A DNA stretch of 64,000 nucleotides from Vulcanimicrobiota bacterium (GCA_013290125.1 JABCYQ010000013.1:1-64000); one strand, 5' to 3'; shown: positions 40,717-49,720, counted from the stretch's first letter. Notes: generated from the letters alone by a model not told the origin. Numbers and translations: made by a program.

Positions 40717-43503
40717 CTACATCGACGTCGCGAATTCGACTGCTCGATCATCCGTCCAAGCTGCGCCGATCGTGAGCTTTTCCATCTCCGAGTCGGTCAG
40801 GTGCTCTCGAAGCGCGACCATCAACTTCTCAAGGCACCACTTCTCGGTGTATTCGCGTTCGTAGCCTAGAGCGCGAAAACGCCCGTTGACATATCCTAGA
40901 AGTCGGGCACCGTCGTGCGCATCGCCTCGCATAGCGGCGAGGAGCGCAAAATGCTGCAATACGATCGCGATGCCGAGCACGTGTTGTTCCTGCAGCGCAC
41001 ATTTTAGGCCCTCGCGCGCGGCCGGGAGCGCTGCGTCATAGTCGCCGTTCGCGATACAGTATGCTGCAAGATTTGTGTTGTTGATAGCAAGATAGAACGT
41101 ATTGTGCGTATGCGACGCGATATCGCGAGCCTCCCGGACCATGGTCATCGCGGCGTCAAGATTTCCCCCGAAGAACTCGAACTCGCCAATATTTCCGAGG
41201 ACCACGGCCATGCCAGAAGCGTCGCCAACCGATTTGAATATCTCGAGGGCTTGGGAGAAGAAGTTGCGCGTGTCGACGGTGTTATGGCCAGGAGATCGAT
41301 AGAAAAGCCCTTGCAGATTGAGGCACACAGCGATGCCTCGCGTATTGCCGCAGTCGCGACTTGCGACTAGCGCACGTTCGCACTCGCGCTCTGCTTCGTC
41401 GGTCCGGCCCATTTGATAGAGAGCGAACGCTGAATCAAACTGTGACCACGCAGCGCGCCTGCGATCGCCCAGCTTTTCGTACAGCGCTAGCGCTCGCACC
41501 GCGCAATCATGTTTGGGCTTTGCGTGGCATATGCCGGCAAGCCCGAGCCAGAGTCGCGCCCCTTGCTCCGGATGCGTCGATTCATCAAGACGTGCCTGTG
41601 CACGGCCGATCCAATAGCGGCCTTCAGCCATCAGCCCGCCGTTGGTCCACAGGCGTTCCAAACTTCCGGCGATGATGGCGCCAAGCGGCACGTCCTTTTC
41701 GTCAGTTATTGACCACTCGAGCGCAGCGCGAAAGTTGTCCAGTTCGACTTCGAAAGGCGCAAGCGATAATGATCCGGGCACCGAGACGTGCGTCTGGTCG
41801 GCCATCTCAGCCAACCGCCTGTAGTAGTCAGCGTGGCTTGCGGCCATGCGCTCGCGGTCGCCGGCATCTTGAAGCTTCGCAAAAGCATATGCTCGCGTCG
41901 ATTCGAGCAGCCGATAGCGCTCCTCCTCACCTGAAGTGTCCGCAGCGACCAGCGATTTGTCCGTCAATGAGGACAGCAGATCCAATATCTCGATTTCATC
42001 GACGGTGTTATCGGCACAGATCGCCGCCGCGGCATTGAGGCCAAAGCCGCCCGCGAATATCGCAACGCGCGCAAGCAGCGACTGCTCTTTCGCTGTGAGC
42101 AGGTCGTAGCTCCAATCGATCAGTGCCGTAAGCGTCTTCTGACGCGGCAGAGCGGTCCGGCTCCCACCGGTGAGGATCTTGAACCGATCGTCGAGGCGCT
42201 TCGCAAGGTTGGGGATCGAAAGCACTTTGACGCGCGCGGCCGCGAGCTCGATGGCGAGCGGAATACCGTCCAAACGCCTGCAGATATCGGCGACGATCGG
42301 CACCGAGTCGTCAGTGAGTATGAAGCGCGTGTCGGCCGCGGTGGCGCGCTCGACGAAGAGCGCGATAGCACCGAACTGATGCGCTTCTGCGACGCTCACG
42401 CCGGCGCTCGCCGGAACGGCGAGCGATGGTAGACGGTGCACAACCTCCCCGTCGAGACCCAACGCCTGCCTCGACGTCGCGAGGATTCGAATATCTGGGC
42501 AACTGCGCATGATGGCGTCGGCAAGCCGTGCCACGGTCTCCACGAGATGCTCGCAATTGTCTAGAACGAGGACTATTTTTCTACGCTTTAGCCAGTCGAC
42601 TATAGCCTCGTCGACCCGCCGATCGTGCGCTTGTGACATACCAAGCGTCTGAGCGACTACGCTTGAGACAAGTTCCGGATCGCTGATCGGCGCTAAGTCG
42701 GCGAACCAAACCCCGTCCGGATAGAGATCTACGAGTTCCGCAACTGCTTGAAGCGCAAGCCTCGTTTTTCCAACGCCGCCCGAACCCAACAACGTTACCA
42801 GTCGGCGCGCAGCGATCAATGCCTTCAGTTCGTCGACGTCCTCGTCCCGTCCGATCAATCGCGTCAGCTGCACGGGCAAGTTGTTCGGCCGCGCATCGAG
42901 CGACGACAACGGCGGAAAATTCGCTTGAAGCCCAACGACGTCAAGTTGCCAGACGTGTTCCGGCTCCGTGAGATCTTTGAGCCGACGCAACCCGAGATCG
43001 ACGAGCGATGCACCGTGCGGCAACGCGCTGCCGGCAGAATCGTGCATTCTGCCGGAGAGAAGGGTCTGACCACCGTGTCCGATAGACATGAGACGCGCCG
43101 CGCGATTCACCGCTTGTCCGAAGTAGTCGCCGTCACGCTCCGATGCTTCGCCGATATGCAGCCCGACTCTGACGCGCACGCCGTCGACCGCCGCAAAGTC
43201 TGCGCTCGTCAAGTCGCGCTGAATATCGATCGCTGCGCTCACGGCATCCGATGCAGATCCGAAGGCGGCGCAAAACGCGTCGCCAACTGTCTTGAAGATG
43301 TAGCCAGCGTTAGCCTCAATGGCGTGACGCACAAGCGTATCGTGCCGCTTAACCGCTGCGTCCATTGCATCGCGGTGCTTGTCCCATCTCTGCGTAGAGC
43401 CTTCGATATCGGTGAAGAGAAATGCGACCAACCCCGAGGGCAAACGCTGCTCTCGAAGTCTAGAAGACGCGGATCGCTTCCCCTCCGCCATATCGCGCGC
43501 CAT
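40717..43503 (-). CDS. Class III adenylate cyclase domain fused to an NB-ARC-like ATPase and TPR-like repeats
   Basis: Residues 25-200 form a class III nucleotide cyclase domain: AFLFTDIEGSTQRWD with metal ligand Asp32, FKTVGDAFCAAF with Asp76, and VRVGLHIGEASERDGDYFGQAVNRAARL. An ATPase module follows with Walker A GSGGVGKTRLA (about 237-247), Walker B KIVLVLDNCEHL and ILATSRQALGLDGE, as in AfsR/SARP-type STAND proteins. Residues about 560-880 are helical repeats with TPR character (ARALALYEKLGDRRRAAWSQFDSAFALYQMGRTDEAERECERAL). No DNA-binding domain is visible. Probably a signal-integrating cyclase or adaptor. Divergent from the VOC gene, 73 bases apart. Confidence 0.9.
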   Translation of the reverse strand: MARDMAEGKRSASSRLREQRLPSGLVAFLFTDIEGSTQRWDKHRDAMDAAVKRHDTLVRHAIEANAGYIFKTVGDAFCAAFGSASDAVSAAIDIQRDLTSADFAAVDGVRVRVGLHIGEASERDGDYFGQAVNRAARLMSIGHGGQTLLSGRMHDSAGSALPHGASLVDLGLRRLKDLTEPEHVWQLDVVGLQANFPPLSSLDARPNNLPVQLTRLIGRDEDVDELKALIAARRLVTLLGSGGVGKTRLALQAVAELVDLYPDGVWFADLAPISDPELVSSVVAQTLGMSQAHDRRVDEAIVDWLKRRKIVLVLDNCEHLVETVARLADAIMRSCPDIRILATSRQALGLDGEVVHRLPSLAVPASAGVSVAEAHQFGAIALFVERATAADTRFILTDDSVPIVADICRRLDGIPLAIELAAARVKVLSIPNLAKRLDDRFKILTGGSRTALPRQKTLTALIDWSYDLLTAKEQSLLARVAIFAGGFGLNAAAAICADNTVDEIEILDLLSSLTDKSLVAADTSGEEERYRLLESTRAYAFAKLQDAGDRERMAASHADYYRRLAEMADQTHVSVPGSLSLAPFEVELDNFRAALEWSITDEKDVPLGAIIAGSLERLWTNGGLMAEGRYWIGRAQARLDESTHPEQGARLWLGLAGICHAKPKHDCAVRALALYEKLGDRRRAAWSQFDSAFALYQMGRTDEAERECERALVASRDCGNTRGIAVCLNLQGLFYRSPGHNTVDTRNFFSQALEIFKSVGDASGMAVVLGNIGEFEFFGGNLDAAMTMVREARDIASHTHNTFYLAINNTNLAAYCIANGDYDAALPAAREGLKCALQEQHVLGIAIVLQHFALLAAMRGDAHDGARLLGYVNGRFRALGYEREYTEKWCLEKLMVALREHLTDSEMEKLTIGAAWTDDRAVEFATSM

Positions 43504-43576
43504 TCGTCTCCGAGAGGAGAAAGTCCGTGCCGGACGGTACGCTGTTCAACCCCTCAGCCAGTCGTAAGGTGATGCT

Positions 43577-43954
43577 ATGGCAACTGCAAGCAAGATCGGT
43601 ATTCGCGGCGTCGACACGACGATGTATCTCGTCAAGGACGTTGACCGCGCGACGAAATTCTACAGCGACGTGTTGGGCTTTGCCCCGACGCTCAGTTTTG
43701 GCGTCGGAGCGGAGTGGACGTTTCCAACGGGTGAGACGTTCGGAATCGTCAAGCCGCCGACTGCGCCGTGGGAAAAGTCGGGTGGCGTGCACTTCGGCGT
43801 CGACGACATCAAAGCGGCGGTCGCGGCCTGCCAGTCGAGCGGTATCACGTTTGAGGACGACGCGAAGATCTACGAAACGCCCGGCTGTTTTCTCGCGTTC
43901 GCGCACGACAGCGAGGGCAACGAATTCATTCTCCATGAATTGAAGCCGCGCTAA
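43577..43954 (+). CDS. VOC-superfamily (glyoxalase-like) protein
   Basis: A single vicinal-oxygen-chelate protein of 125 aa with two beta-alpha-beta-beta-beta modules: TTMYLVKDVDRATKFYSDVLGF, later GGVHFGVDDIKAAVAACQSSG and FAHDSEGNEFILHEL. The His and Glu positions of the fold (GVHFGV and NEFILHE) are present, so metal binding is plausible. The reaction cannot be read from sequence; such proteins range from glyoxalases to resistance proteins and dioxygenase-like folds. It stands alone, divergent from the cyclase/ATPase gene. Confidence 0.9.
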   Translation: MATASKIGIRGVDTTMYLVKDVDRATKFYSDVLGFAPTLSFGVGAEWTFPTGETFGIVKPPTAPWEKSGGVHFGVDDIKAAVAACQSSGITFEDDAKIYETPGCFLAFAHDSEGNEFILHELKPR

Positions 43955-44073
43955 GACAGGACGTCATGTCCGGCGCGTCCGGATAGCGATGATTCAATAA
44001 CCGCGCTATCCGCACGCGATGTGGGTTGCGCGGATCTGCATCTAAGACCAATAGCTTCGGGAGGGTTAGTAAA

Positions 44074-45195
44074 ATGATCAGCGGTTCGCGTTATGCGGCG
44101 GTGGCCGCCTCACTGACGTTAGTCGGAGCACTGTTCTTGCACGGCGACACCTCGCGTGCGGCTCACAAGCCGACCGCGGATATCACATGTTCGAGCCCGT
44201 CGCCATGCATCCAGTACGACAACACAGGCAACGGCCCCGGCATCAAGGGAACGTCGACAGCAGGAATCGGTATCGCGGGGACTACGTTTTTCAACAGCAC
44301 GACGTTCGCCAACGGTACCTCGGGCGTCATCGGCGCCGACTCGAGTACCAGCGGAACGTTTGACAAAGGTGTGTTCGGCACGACGAAAATCGGCGCAGGT
44401 GTGAAAGGCGACGCGGTCACGGGCGTCGGCATTTGGGGCAAAGTAAGCGGAGCGGGTACGGCCGTTCGGGCGGAGACGTCGAACAACAACGCGACGCTGT
44501 TCGACGGCAAAAACGCCACAGGTACGCACGTCCTCAGAGTCGACAGCGGCGGCGACGAGTTCCTCTCCAGCACCCTCTTCGGCGGCCAGTCGTTCAATTC
44601 AGTCGAAGGTGTCGACGGCGAAGGGACGCAGATTGGTGTTGTCGGTCAAGGGCTGACAAGCAACGCCGCGGACCTCTACGGTACAGGAGTGGGTGGAGCT
44701 CTCATTCTGGACGGCGTCAACAGCGGCAACGTCCAGGTGCTCAAAGTGGACGACTCGGGAAACGAGACGATCACCGGGCAGATCTTCACTGCGGGCGTCT
44801 GCTCGACCGGCTGTGTGAATTCACATCAGCCGGGCTCGCGCGTCATCTCGTACATGCCGCGCGAAGCTGAACCGACCATGGAAGACGTGGGCGAGGGCCA
44901 ACTCGTCAACGGGCGCGGATACGTGACGATTGCGTCGGACTTCGCGAGCGTCGTCGACCGCACGCGTCAGTACTTCGTCTTCCTCACGCCGAATGGCGAC
45001 AGCCGCGGATTGTACATCAGTGACAGGTCGGCTACCGGATTCGCCGTGCGCGAAAACGGCAACGGGCGATCGACGCTCTCGTTCGACTACCGCATCGTCG
45101 CCAAACCGTACGGGGAAGCGATGCCGCGTCTGCCGCGCGCGAACTTCGCCGCGCAACCGAAGCTCATGCGTTCGATAGGACTCGGCAACCACTAG
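44074..45195 (+). CDS. Secreted glycine-patterned repeat protein, unknown function
   Basis: A 373-aa exported protein with a signal peptide (MISGSRYAAVAASLTLVGAL, then a SRAAH cleavage region). Residues about 50-215 carry a regular Gly pattern (GPGIKGTSTAGIGIAG, SGVIGADSSTSG, KGVFGTTKIGAGVKG, TGVGIWGKVSGAGTAV) with a period of about 8-12, as in beta-solenoid or stacked-strand surface proteins. Residues about 270-345 form a separate conserved-looking domain (RGYVTIASDFASVVDRTRQYFVFLTPNGDSRGLYIS). Cys pairs occur early (CSSPSPC) and in VCSTGC. Start ATG 44074 follows GGGAGGG. The stop is followed by a strong hairpin. Function unknown; cell-surface role is inferred. Confidence 0.75.
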   Translation: MISGSRYAAVAASLTLVGALFLHGDTSRAAHKPTADITCSSPSPCIQYDNTGNGPGIKGTSTAGIGIAGTTFFNSTTFANGTSGVIGADSSTSGTFDKGVFGTTKIGAGVKGDAVTGVGIWGKVSGAGTAVRAETSNNNATLFDGKNATGTHVLRVDSGGDEFLSSTLFGGQSFNSVEGVDGEGTQIGVVGQGLTSNAADLYGTGVGGALILDGVNSGNVQVLKVDDSGNETITGQIFTAGVCSTGCVNSHQPGSRVISYMPREAEPTMEDVGEGQLVNGRGYVTIASDFASVVDRTRQYFVFLTPNGDSRGLYISDRSATGFAVRENGNGRSTLSFDYRIVAKPYGEAMPRLPRANFAAQPKLMRSIGLGNH

Positions 45196-45203
45196 GAGGT
45201 GAA

Positions 45204-45233
45204 CCGGGCCGGCCGCATTCGCGGCCGGCCCGG
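45204..45233 (+). terminator. Strong 13-bp hairpin after the glycine-patterned protein gene
   Basis: CCGGGCCGGCCGC, loop ATTC, then GCGGCCGGCCCGG: a perfect 13-base-pair stem nine bases past the stop codon. No T-run follows (TATCACT), so it is not a classic intrinsic terminator but probably ends or protects the transcript. A perfect Shine-Dalgarno-like AGGAGGTGA overlaps the stop codon, with no start codon in reach. Confidence 0.7.
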
Positions 45234-45342
45234 TATCACTCGGCGAACACTTCTTGGGCGATGCGAAGTGCAGCTTGCCTCCCGCGGGGTTTCCGGTGGC
45301 GTCGCGCTGTGAGTAGCTCCGATGCGATCCATGATTGCCCGC

Positions 45343-45435
45343 CTACAGGATGAACGCGCAAGCCAAGGTCACGTCGAGTCCGCCTCGCAAACGCGAACCG
45401 TAAGCCTTCCCAAAATCCGCATATGCGATACTAGG
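45343..45435 (-). pseudogene. Possible C-terminal remnant of an outer-membrane barrel gene
   Basis: The 380-base gap between 45195 and 45577 has no confident gene. One minus-strand frame ends SIAYADFGKAYGSRLRGGLD then VTLACAFIL and stop, which resembles the last two strands of an outer-membrane beta-barrel. No start and no upstream part of such a protein is present. It may be a gene remnant or a chance resemblance. Confidence 0.2.
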
Positions 45436-45576
45436 ACGTTCGCACCCGTTCCCGACCACAGGTCCGCGCCTGGCTAAGGCGGAAGCGCCCGGTCCCCGGA
45501 GCTCACAAACCATTTGTATCGAGCCCGGACCGCGTTTTGCTATCACCTATTATTGAGTCGCAAAAGGGGTTATTCC

Positions 45577-46578
45577 ATGTCGCGATTCTCGAACAATCGG
45601 CCTGTGTTGGCCAGCGCCGCACTTGTCGCGCTCCTCGCCGCGGGTTGCGGCGATCAAACGCACCTTCTGCCATACGTCCACGGCGCACAGGGCAGCGCGC
45701 TCCACCGCGCTTCGACCGCGGTCAATAGTTGGACTAGTGGCGCTCCAGATTTGACCGCGCGGCACGGAATGGCCGCAGCTGCCGTTGGTTCCAATATCTA
45801 CGTCATCGGCGGGGAAAACCACTCCGCCGTCCTCTCTAAGAACGACATATACGACACGTCTACCAACACCTGGTCGACGGGCGCCCCGATGCCCACGCCG
45901 CGAGGCGGCGTTGCTGCCGCGGCTGTGAACGGCATCGTTTACGTCATCGGTGGCTTTCTCAAAGGCAATGCGTCGACAAACATCGTTCAAGCGTACAATC
46001 CGGTCTCGAATACCTGGACCACGATGGCACCCGAACCCGTCTCCGCATTTCAGCAAGATGCGACGGTGTTCAACGGCGACATCTATGTCGTCGGCGGCGT
46101 CAACGTAACGCGCTTGAGCGACGTGTTCGTTTACGATCCGTCGACGAACGCATGGTCGATGGCGCCTTCATTGCTGCTCGCGCGCCAATCAGCGTTCGTC
46201 GGCGCCATCGGCAGCGACCTCGTCGTCGCGGGTGGCTATACAAACAAGAACGCCGCGACGGCCGAGAGCGAAATTCTTGCGGTGGGCTCGAAGGTTTGGC
46301 ACCCGAGACACTCGATGCCGGAGAAAACGACCGCCGGATGTGGGGCTGCCATCAACGGGCTCCTCTACGCAGCGGGCGGGTTTAAGTCTAACGCCGGCCT
46401 CACGCAGACCGAGTCCTACGATCCGACGACCAACGTCTGGACCGTGCTCGCTCCGATGCCGGTAGCGCAAGTGTATCCGGCCTCGGCCACCGTGAACGGG
46501 CAACTGTATTGCTTCGACGGCCAACCGCAGAATGTTTCGAAGATGGCACTGAATATTACACAGATCTATACACCCTAG
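45577..46578 (+). CDS. Kelch-repeat lipoprotein
   Basis: A 333-aa lipoprotein with lipobox LLAAGC near residue 23. The mature part is a Kelch beta-propeller: six repeats of the type AAVGSNIYVIGG...DIYDTSTNTWSTGAPMPTPRGG, with paired Gly, a conserved Tyr and Trp about 20 residues later. Kelch lipoproteins bind carbohydrates or partner proteins, or contain sialidase-like folds, but no catalytic motif is visible. Start ATG 45577 follows AAAGGGG. It stands alone. The 260 bases downstream show no gene. Confidence 0.85.
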   Translation: MSRFSNNRPVLASAALVALLAAGCGDQTHLLPYVHGAQGSALHRASTAVNSWTSGAPDLTARHGMAAAAVGSNIYVIGGENHSAVLSKNDIYDTSTNTWSTGAPMPTPRGGVAAAAVNGIVYVIGGFLKGNASTNIVQAYNPVSNTWTTMAPEPVSAFQQDATVFNGDIYVVGGVNVTRLSDVFVYDPSTNAWSMAPSLLLARQSAFVGAIGSDLVVAGGYTNKNAATAESEILAVGSKVWHPRHSMPEKTTAGCGAAINGLLYAAGGFKSNAGLTQTESYDPTTNVWTVLAPMPVAQVYPASATVNGQLYCFDGQPQNVSKMALNITQIYTP

Positions 46579-46841
46579 CGGATTCCGGAAGATCGGCGGG
46601 GCGAAGATCACGGCGAGGCTCAAAGCCGTGGGCGCAGACATCGTCACGGCGTCGCGGCCGCGATGCGTCGCCTCAGCGCGGCAAGAATCAATGACGCAGC
46701 GCAGCCGTGCCGGCTGCAGCGACTAGAGCACGGTCGATTTGACCCACTCGCGCTACCTCGCGACGGAGTTGGCCGTGCGTTGTCGCGCGTGCGTTGGGCA
46801 CGCGGTGGGCGACTATGCCCCGATAGCCACAAATGCCAGCG

Positions 46842-48638
46842 TCACGCTGGTTGGATGTTCCCTTGCGCCAACCGCACCTCTAGTGAAGCGACCTGCCTCT
46901 TCATGGATTCGTTTTCTCGTAGCAAATCCTCGGCGTCCAGATGATCGTATGCTGCCGCGGCGCCGATCTGCAGACCGGCGAGCGCCTTGATCTCATCCGG
47001 GTCGAGGCCCTCGCCATGGAGATGCGACCCGAAGAAGACGATCGCGGTGAGTTCGCGCCGAACCATGATGGGGAGTGCCAGAACCGGGCGAGCGGGCCCC
47101 GCCGGCACGGCCTCTGTGCGCCAGCGAAGGTCGTAAAGAGAAAGGGGCCCGTGCGCCGTTTGGGCGAGCATCAGGAGCGGATCATCTTCGGCTCCAAGTC
47201 GGGAAATGTCATCGCTGCTCCATCCCTCTGACTGTTCACGAACGAATATACCGTCGCGGTTCCGGCGGAACAGAGCGGCTGAAGCCAATAGCATCGCTTG
47301 CACGGGTTCGCTGACGAGGAAGTGCGCGACTGCGTTCGTCGTCGGAGCTAGCGGTAGTGCCGCCGCGCCACGCGCGAGCTGAGCCTCGGCTTTATGGCGC
47401 TGGCGGAAGAAGGTCGCGTCGATGAAAGAATCGACGCGACGATGGAGCCCGTTGAACCATAGGCCGAAAGCGACGACCGCGCCGACTTCCGCGATCGTTC
47501 CTAGCCGAGCGAGGCGTAGATAATCTGTGAAAAACCAGTCGATGATCGAGAAGGCACCGACGAGTATCGTCGTCAGTATCCCGAACACCAGTGTCCGGCT
47601 CACGACGAAGCTCACGTCGATGATGCGGTGCCTGATGACGGCATAGGCGAATACCAGCGGGACGATCACAGTCGAGAGTTGCATCACGTGCGCGACCCAA
47701 ATTGGTTCACCTGTCCAATAGATATCGAGGTAGTTGTAGGCGAATTGAATCGCTAAGTTCACGCCGAACGCGACGACGACCCATCGGATCCGCTGCCGAT
47801 CCTGGCCGCGAGCGTGGACGTAGGTTTCGATGAACAAGTACATCACCGCGAGCAAGAGCAGTGCGGGAATGGCGACATAAACGCGGGCGAACAGCTCGCC
47901 GGGTGGCCCGCCGACCCAACCCCACAGGTAGGTGTAATAAGTTCCGTATGCGACCAACGCGGTGAACAGCCACGGCGTCGCTCGCAGCGCCGACGATCGC
48001 CACCGCTTCAAGGGATCGTTGAGAAAACAGAGCGCGAACACAAGCAAGCCTACGATGCCGGCGGAATTGAGCGCCCATTGAATCGGGTACGCGATGTAGG
48101 GCCACGGATACGGGAAGAAGAGGCCGATGCTGTAAAAGGTGAAGGGCGCGTTCGCTAAGCAATAAAGGAAAAATCCCCACGTCATCACGCTCGGCCGCAG
48201 TAGCACGAGCGCGGCGCCGAGCGCAACGTAAAGGATCGCGATGCCAAGCACGGCGACGCGATAGGCCGCGTAATAGTTCTCTGTCGCTTGCGGAGCCGAA
48301 GCAAGCGTGACGACCCGCGAGTGGCCGTCGTGCTTGAGCCCAAAGGTGATGCTTTGACCGGCTTCCAGCGTGCCGGATTCTATTGCGTAATATCGGAACT
48401 GCGGCGGCGTTGATGGCAGATCGACGGTATCGCCGACCAACATGCCGGCTCTTGCGGCGGGCGAACTGTCGGCGACGTATGTGACCACGTCATCCCCGTC
48501 CAATCGGTAACCGAAATCACCGATGGGTACCCATATCCGTCGAAAGTCTAGCCCGCCCGCGACAAGGACGATCAGCGACAACGTAACTACCGCAAGAGTT
48601 CGCAATGCAGCGCGCTTCGACGGATCAGAGAGAGACAT
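46842..48638 (-). CDS. PDZ-like, multi-helix membrane sensor with GAF-like domain, no kinase
   Basis: A 598-aa protein. After a first helix there is a PDZ-like periplasmic segment (YVADSSPAARAGMLVGDTVDLP). About eight membrane helices (residues 120-380) follow, including RHRIIDVSFVVSRTLVFGILTT, a hallmark of the membrane part of NarL-type sensor kinases such as ComP-like proteins. The C-terminal 190 residues resemble a GAF domain (FRRNRDGIFVREQSEGW, VLALPIMVRRELTAIVFFGSH, IKALAGLQIGAAAAYDHL) and end in a coiled coil (LLRENESMKRQVASLEVRLAQG). There is no histidine-kinase, HisKA or ATPase domain. It could pass a signal through its coiled coil to a partner not seen here. Confidence 0.8.
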   Translation of the reverse strand: MSLSDPSKRAALRTLAVVTLSLIVLVAGGLDFRRIWVPIGDFGYRLDGDDVVTYVADSSPAARAGMLVGDTVDLPSTPPQFRYYAIESGTLEAGQSITFGLKHDGHSRVVTLASAPQATENYYAAYRVAVLGIAILYVALGAALVLLRPSVMTWGFFLYCLANAPFTFYSIGLFFPYPWPYIAYPIQWALNSAGIVGLLVFALCFLNDPLKRWRSSALRATPWLFTALVAYGTYYTYLWGWVGGPPGELFARVYVAIPALLLLAVMYLFIETYVHARGQDRQRIRWVVVAFGVNLAIQFAYNYLDIYWTGEPIWVAHVMQLSTVIVPLVFAYAVIRHRIIDVSFVVSRTLVFGILTTILVGAFSIIDWFFTDYLRLARLGTIAEVGAVVAFGLWFNGLHRRVDSFIDATFFRQRHKAEAQLARGAAALPLAPTTNAVAHFLVSEPVQAMLLASAALFRRNRDGIFVREQSEGWSSDDISRLGAEDDPLLMLAQTAHGPLSLYDLRWRTEAVPAGPARPVLALPIMVRRELTAIVFFGSHLHGEGLDPDEIKALAGLQIGAAAAYDHLDAEDLLRENESMKRQVASLEVRLAQGNIQPA

Positions 48639-48810
48639 CGATCGCCCTACCTCTCACGACGAGATGACGGTGTGACGTATTTACCCCATAGCGATAACGC
48701 CGCGGCGTTTTACGGGGGCGCGCAGCTCGGGCTAGTTTCCCGTCGACAAAACCCAGCGCCTTCGACGTAGCGGCGGTACGACGCGGTTGGGAATAGACCA
48801 ATGGGAAATA

Positions 48811-48948
48811 CGCAGCCCCCTTAACAAAGGAGGCTGCGCCGACTACTGGTTGCGGGGGACTGCAGTTCCCGTTGGACAAGACCGGACTGGCAGTCGCCCT
48901 TAGGGTGACTTGGTAGTTGCGGAACCCTGGCAAGCCGCAGGTACCTTC
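48811..48948 (-). ncRNA. Candidate structured RNA or leader between divergent genes
   Basis: The 386-base gap 48639-49024 has no convincing gene but is dense in complementary segments. On the minus strand a 12-bp stem (CGCAGCCTCCTT / AAGGGGGCTGCG, loop TGTT, one G-U pair) at 48811-48838 is followed by a short TATTT. Upstream on that strand are CCGCAA-containing hairpins (TGCGG/CCGCA at 48918-48939), GGGA...TCCC (48856-48870) and AGTCACCC/GGGCGACT (48892-48910). TTGCGG occurs twice in parallel positions. The last stem prefers the plus strand (G-U) and the first the minus strand, so the transcribed strand is unclear. No known riboswitch consensus recognised. Confidence 0.35.
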
Positions 48949-49024
48949 GCGCCCTCGACCATCCGACGGCTGTGGCTAGAAGCACTACGGCGACACCGGA
49001 ATAATTGAGCCGAGCGTCAAATTC

Positions 49025-49537
49025 GTGGTTATGTTCCTTCTGCTTGCGATAATTGCAGTTGCACGGCTCTTCAATCATGTCAGTAGCGCCGACGTCGCGT
49101 CTCCCTCTCCGTTTTCGAATCCGAACTTTGATTCTGGCTGCCAGGCGTGGGATTATGGCTTGGACACTTGGCGCATTGTACCTGAGAGGGTCAGCGTAAA
49201 GAATGCGACCGTGGAAGTTTCATGGCATCTCGCCGATATTTACATCCCAGGAACGCCCGGGGCGGAGAACCAGGACTTTGACGGCGCCATCTCAATTCGA
49301 CTCGATGACGCGCCCGTTCTAGCGAACTCGATGTTTTCGCGGGCCCACGATTCCGAACGGCCGCGAACCCTCACGATAGCTAACGCTAAGCCCGGGCGAC
49401 ACCATTTGGTGGTGGCTGTTTGGCAAGATGGATTCGAGTTGGGCCAGTTTGTAACGTGCTTCACAACTCCCAGCCAACAACAAATCACGCACAAGCAGTG
49501 GCGTGACGTAGGCGGTGAGGCCTGGCAATCTCCTTGA
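49025..49537 (+). CDS. Secreted hypothetical protein, 170 aa
   Basis: No family recognised. The N-terminus is hydrophobic (MVMFLLLAIIAVARLFNHVSSADVAS, signal peptide or signal anchor). The mature part of about 145 residues looks like a beta-sandwich with two cysteines far apart (SGCQAWD and VTCFTTP), and phrases such as SVKNATVEVSWHLADIYI and GRHHLVVAVWQDGFELGQ that resemble an immunoglobulin-like fold. Starts at GTG 49025, or ATG 49031. It ends 20 bases before the tRNA terminator region. Function unknown. Confidence 0.6.
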   Translation: MVMFLLLAIIAVARLFNHVSSADVASPSPFSNPNFDSGCQAWDYGLDTWRIVPERVSVKNATVEVSWHLADIYIPGTPGAENQDFDGAISIRLDDAPVLANSMFSRAHDSERPRTLTIANAKPGRHHLVVAVWQDGFELGQFVTCFTTPSQQQITHKQWRDVGGEAWQSP

Positions 49538-49555
49538 CGCACGGTCGTGTCGCGA

Positions 49556-49593
49556 GACAAAAGAAGCGCAACACCAGTCAAACGGAGTTGCGC
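49556..49593 (-). terminator. Intrinsic terminator of tRNA-fMet
   Basis: Read on the minus strand: GCGCAAC, a 14-base loop, GTTGCGC, then TTCTTTTGTC. The 7-bp stem with a T-rich tail begins 12 bases after the tRNA 3' end. Confidence 0.75.
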
Positions 49594-49604
49594 CTCTCGA
49601 TTTC

Positions 49605-49678
<74 letters not shown>

Positions 49679-49720
49679 TTCGATAGGTACCACGACAAGT
49701 ACCACCGTACCTCCCGCGGC

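Noticed and set aside
48625-49078. Two short minus-strand frames (103 and 86 aa) in the gap upstream of the kinase-less sensor
   Set aside because: Both run through the hairpin-rich segment, lack ribosome-binding sites and have no protein-like composition; a structured nucleic acid is more likely.
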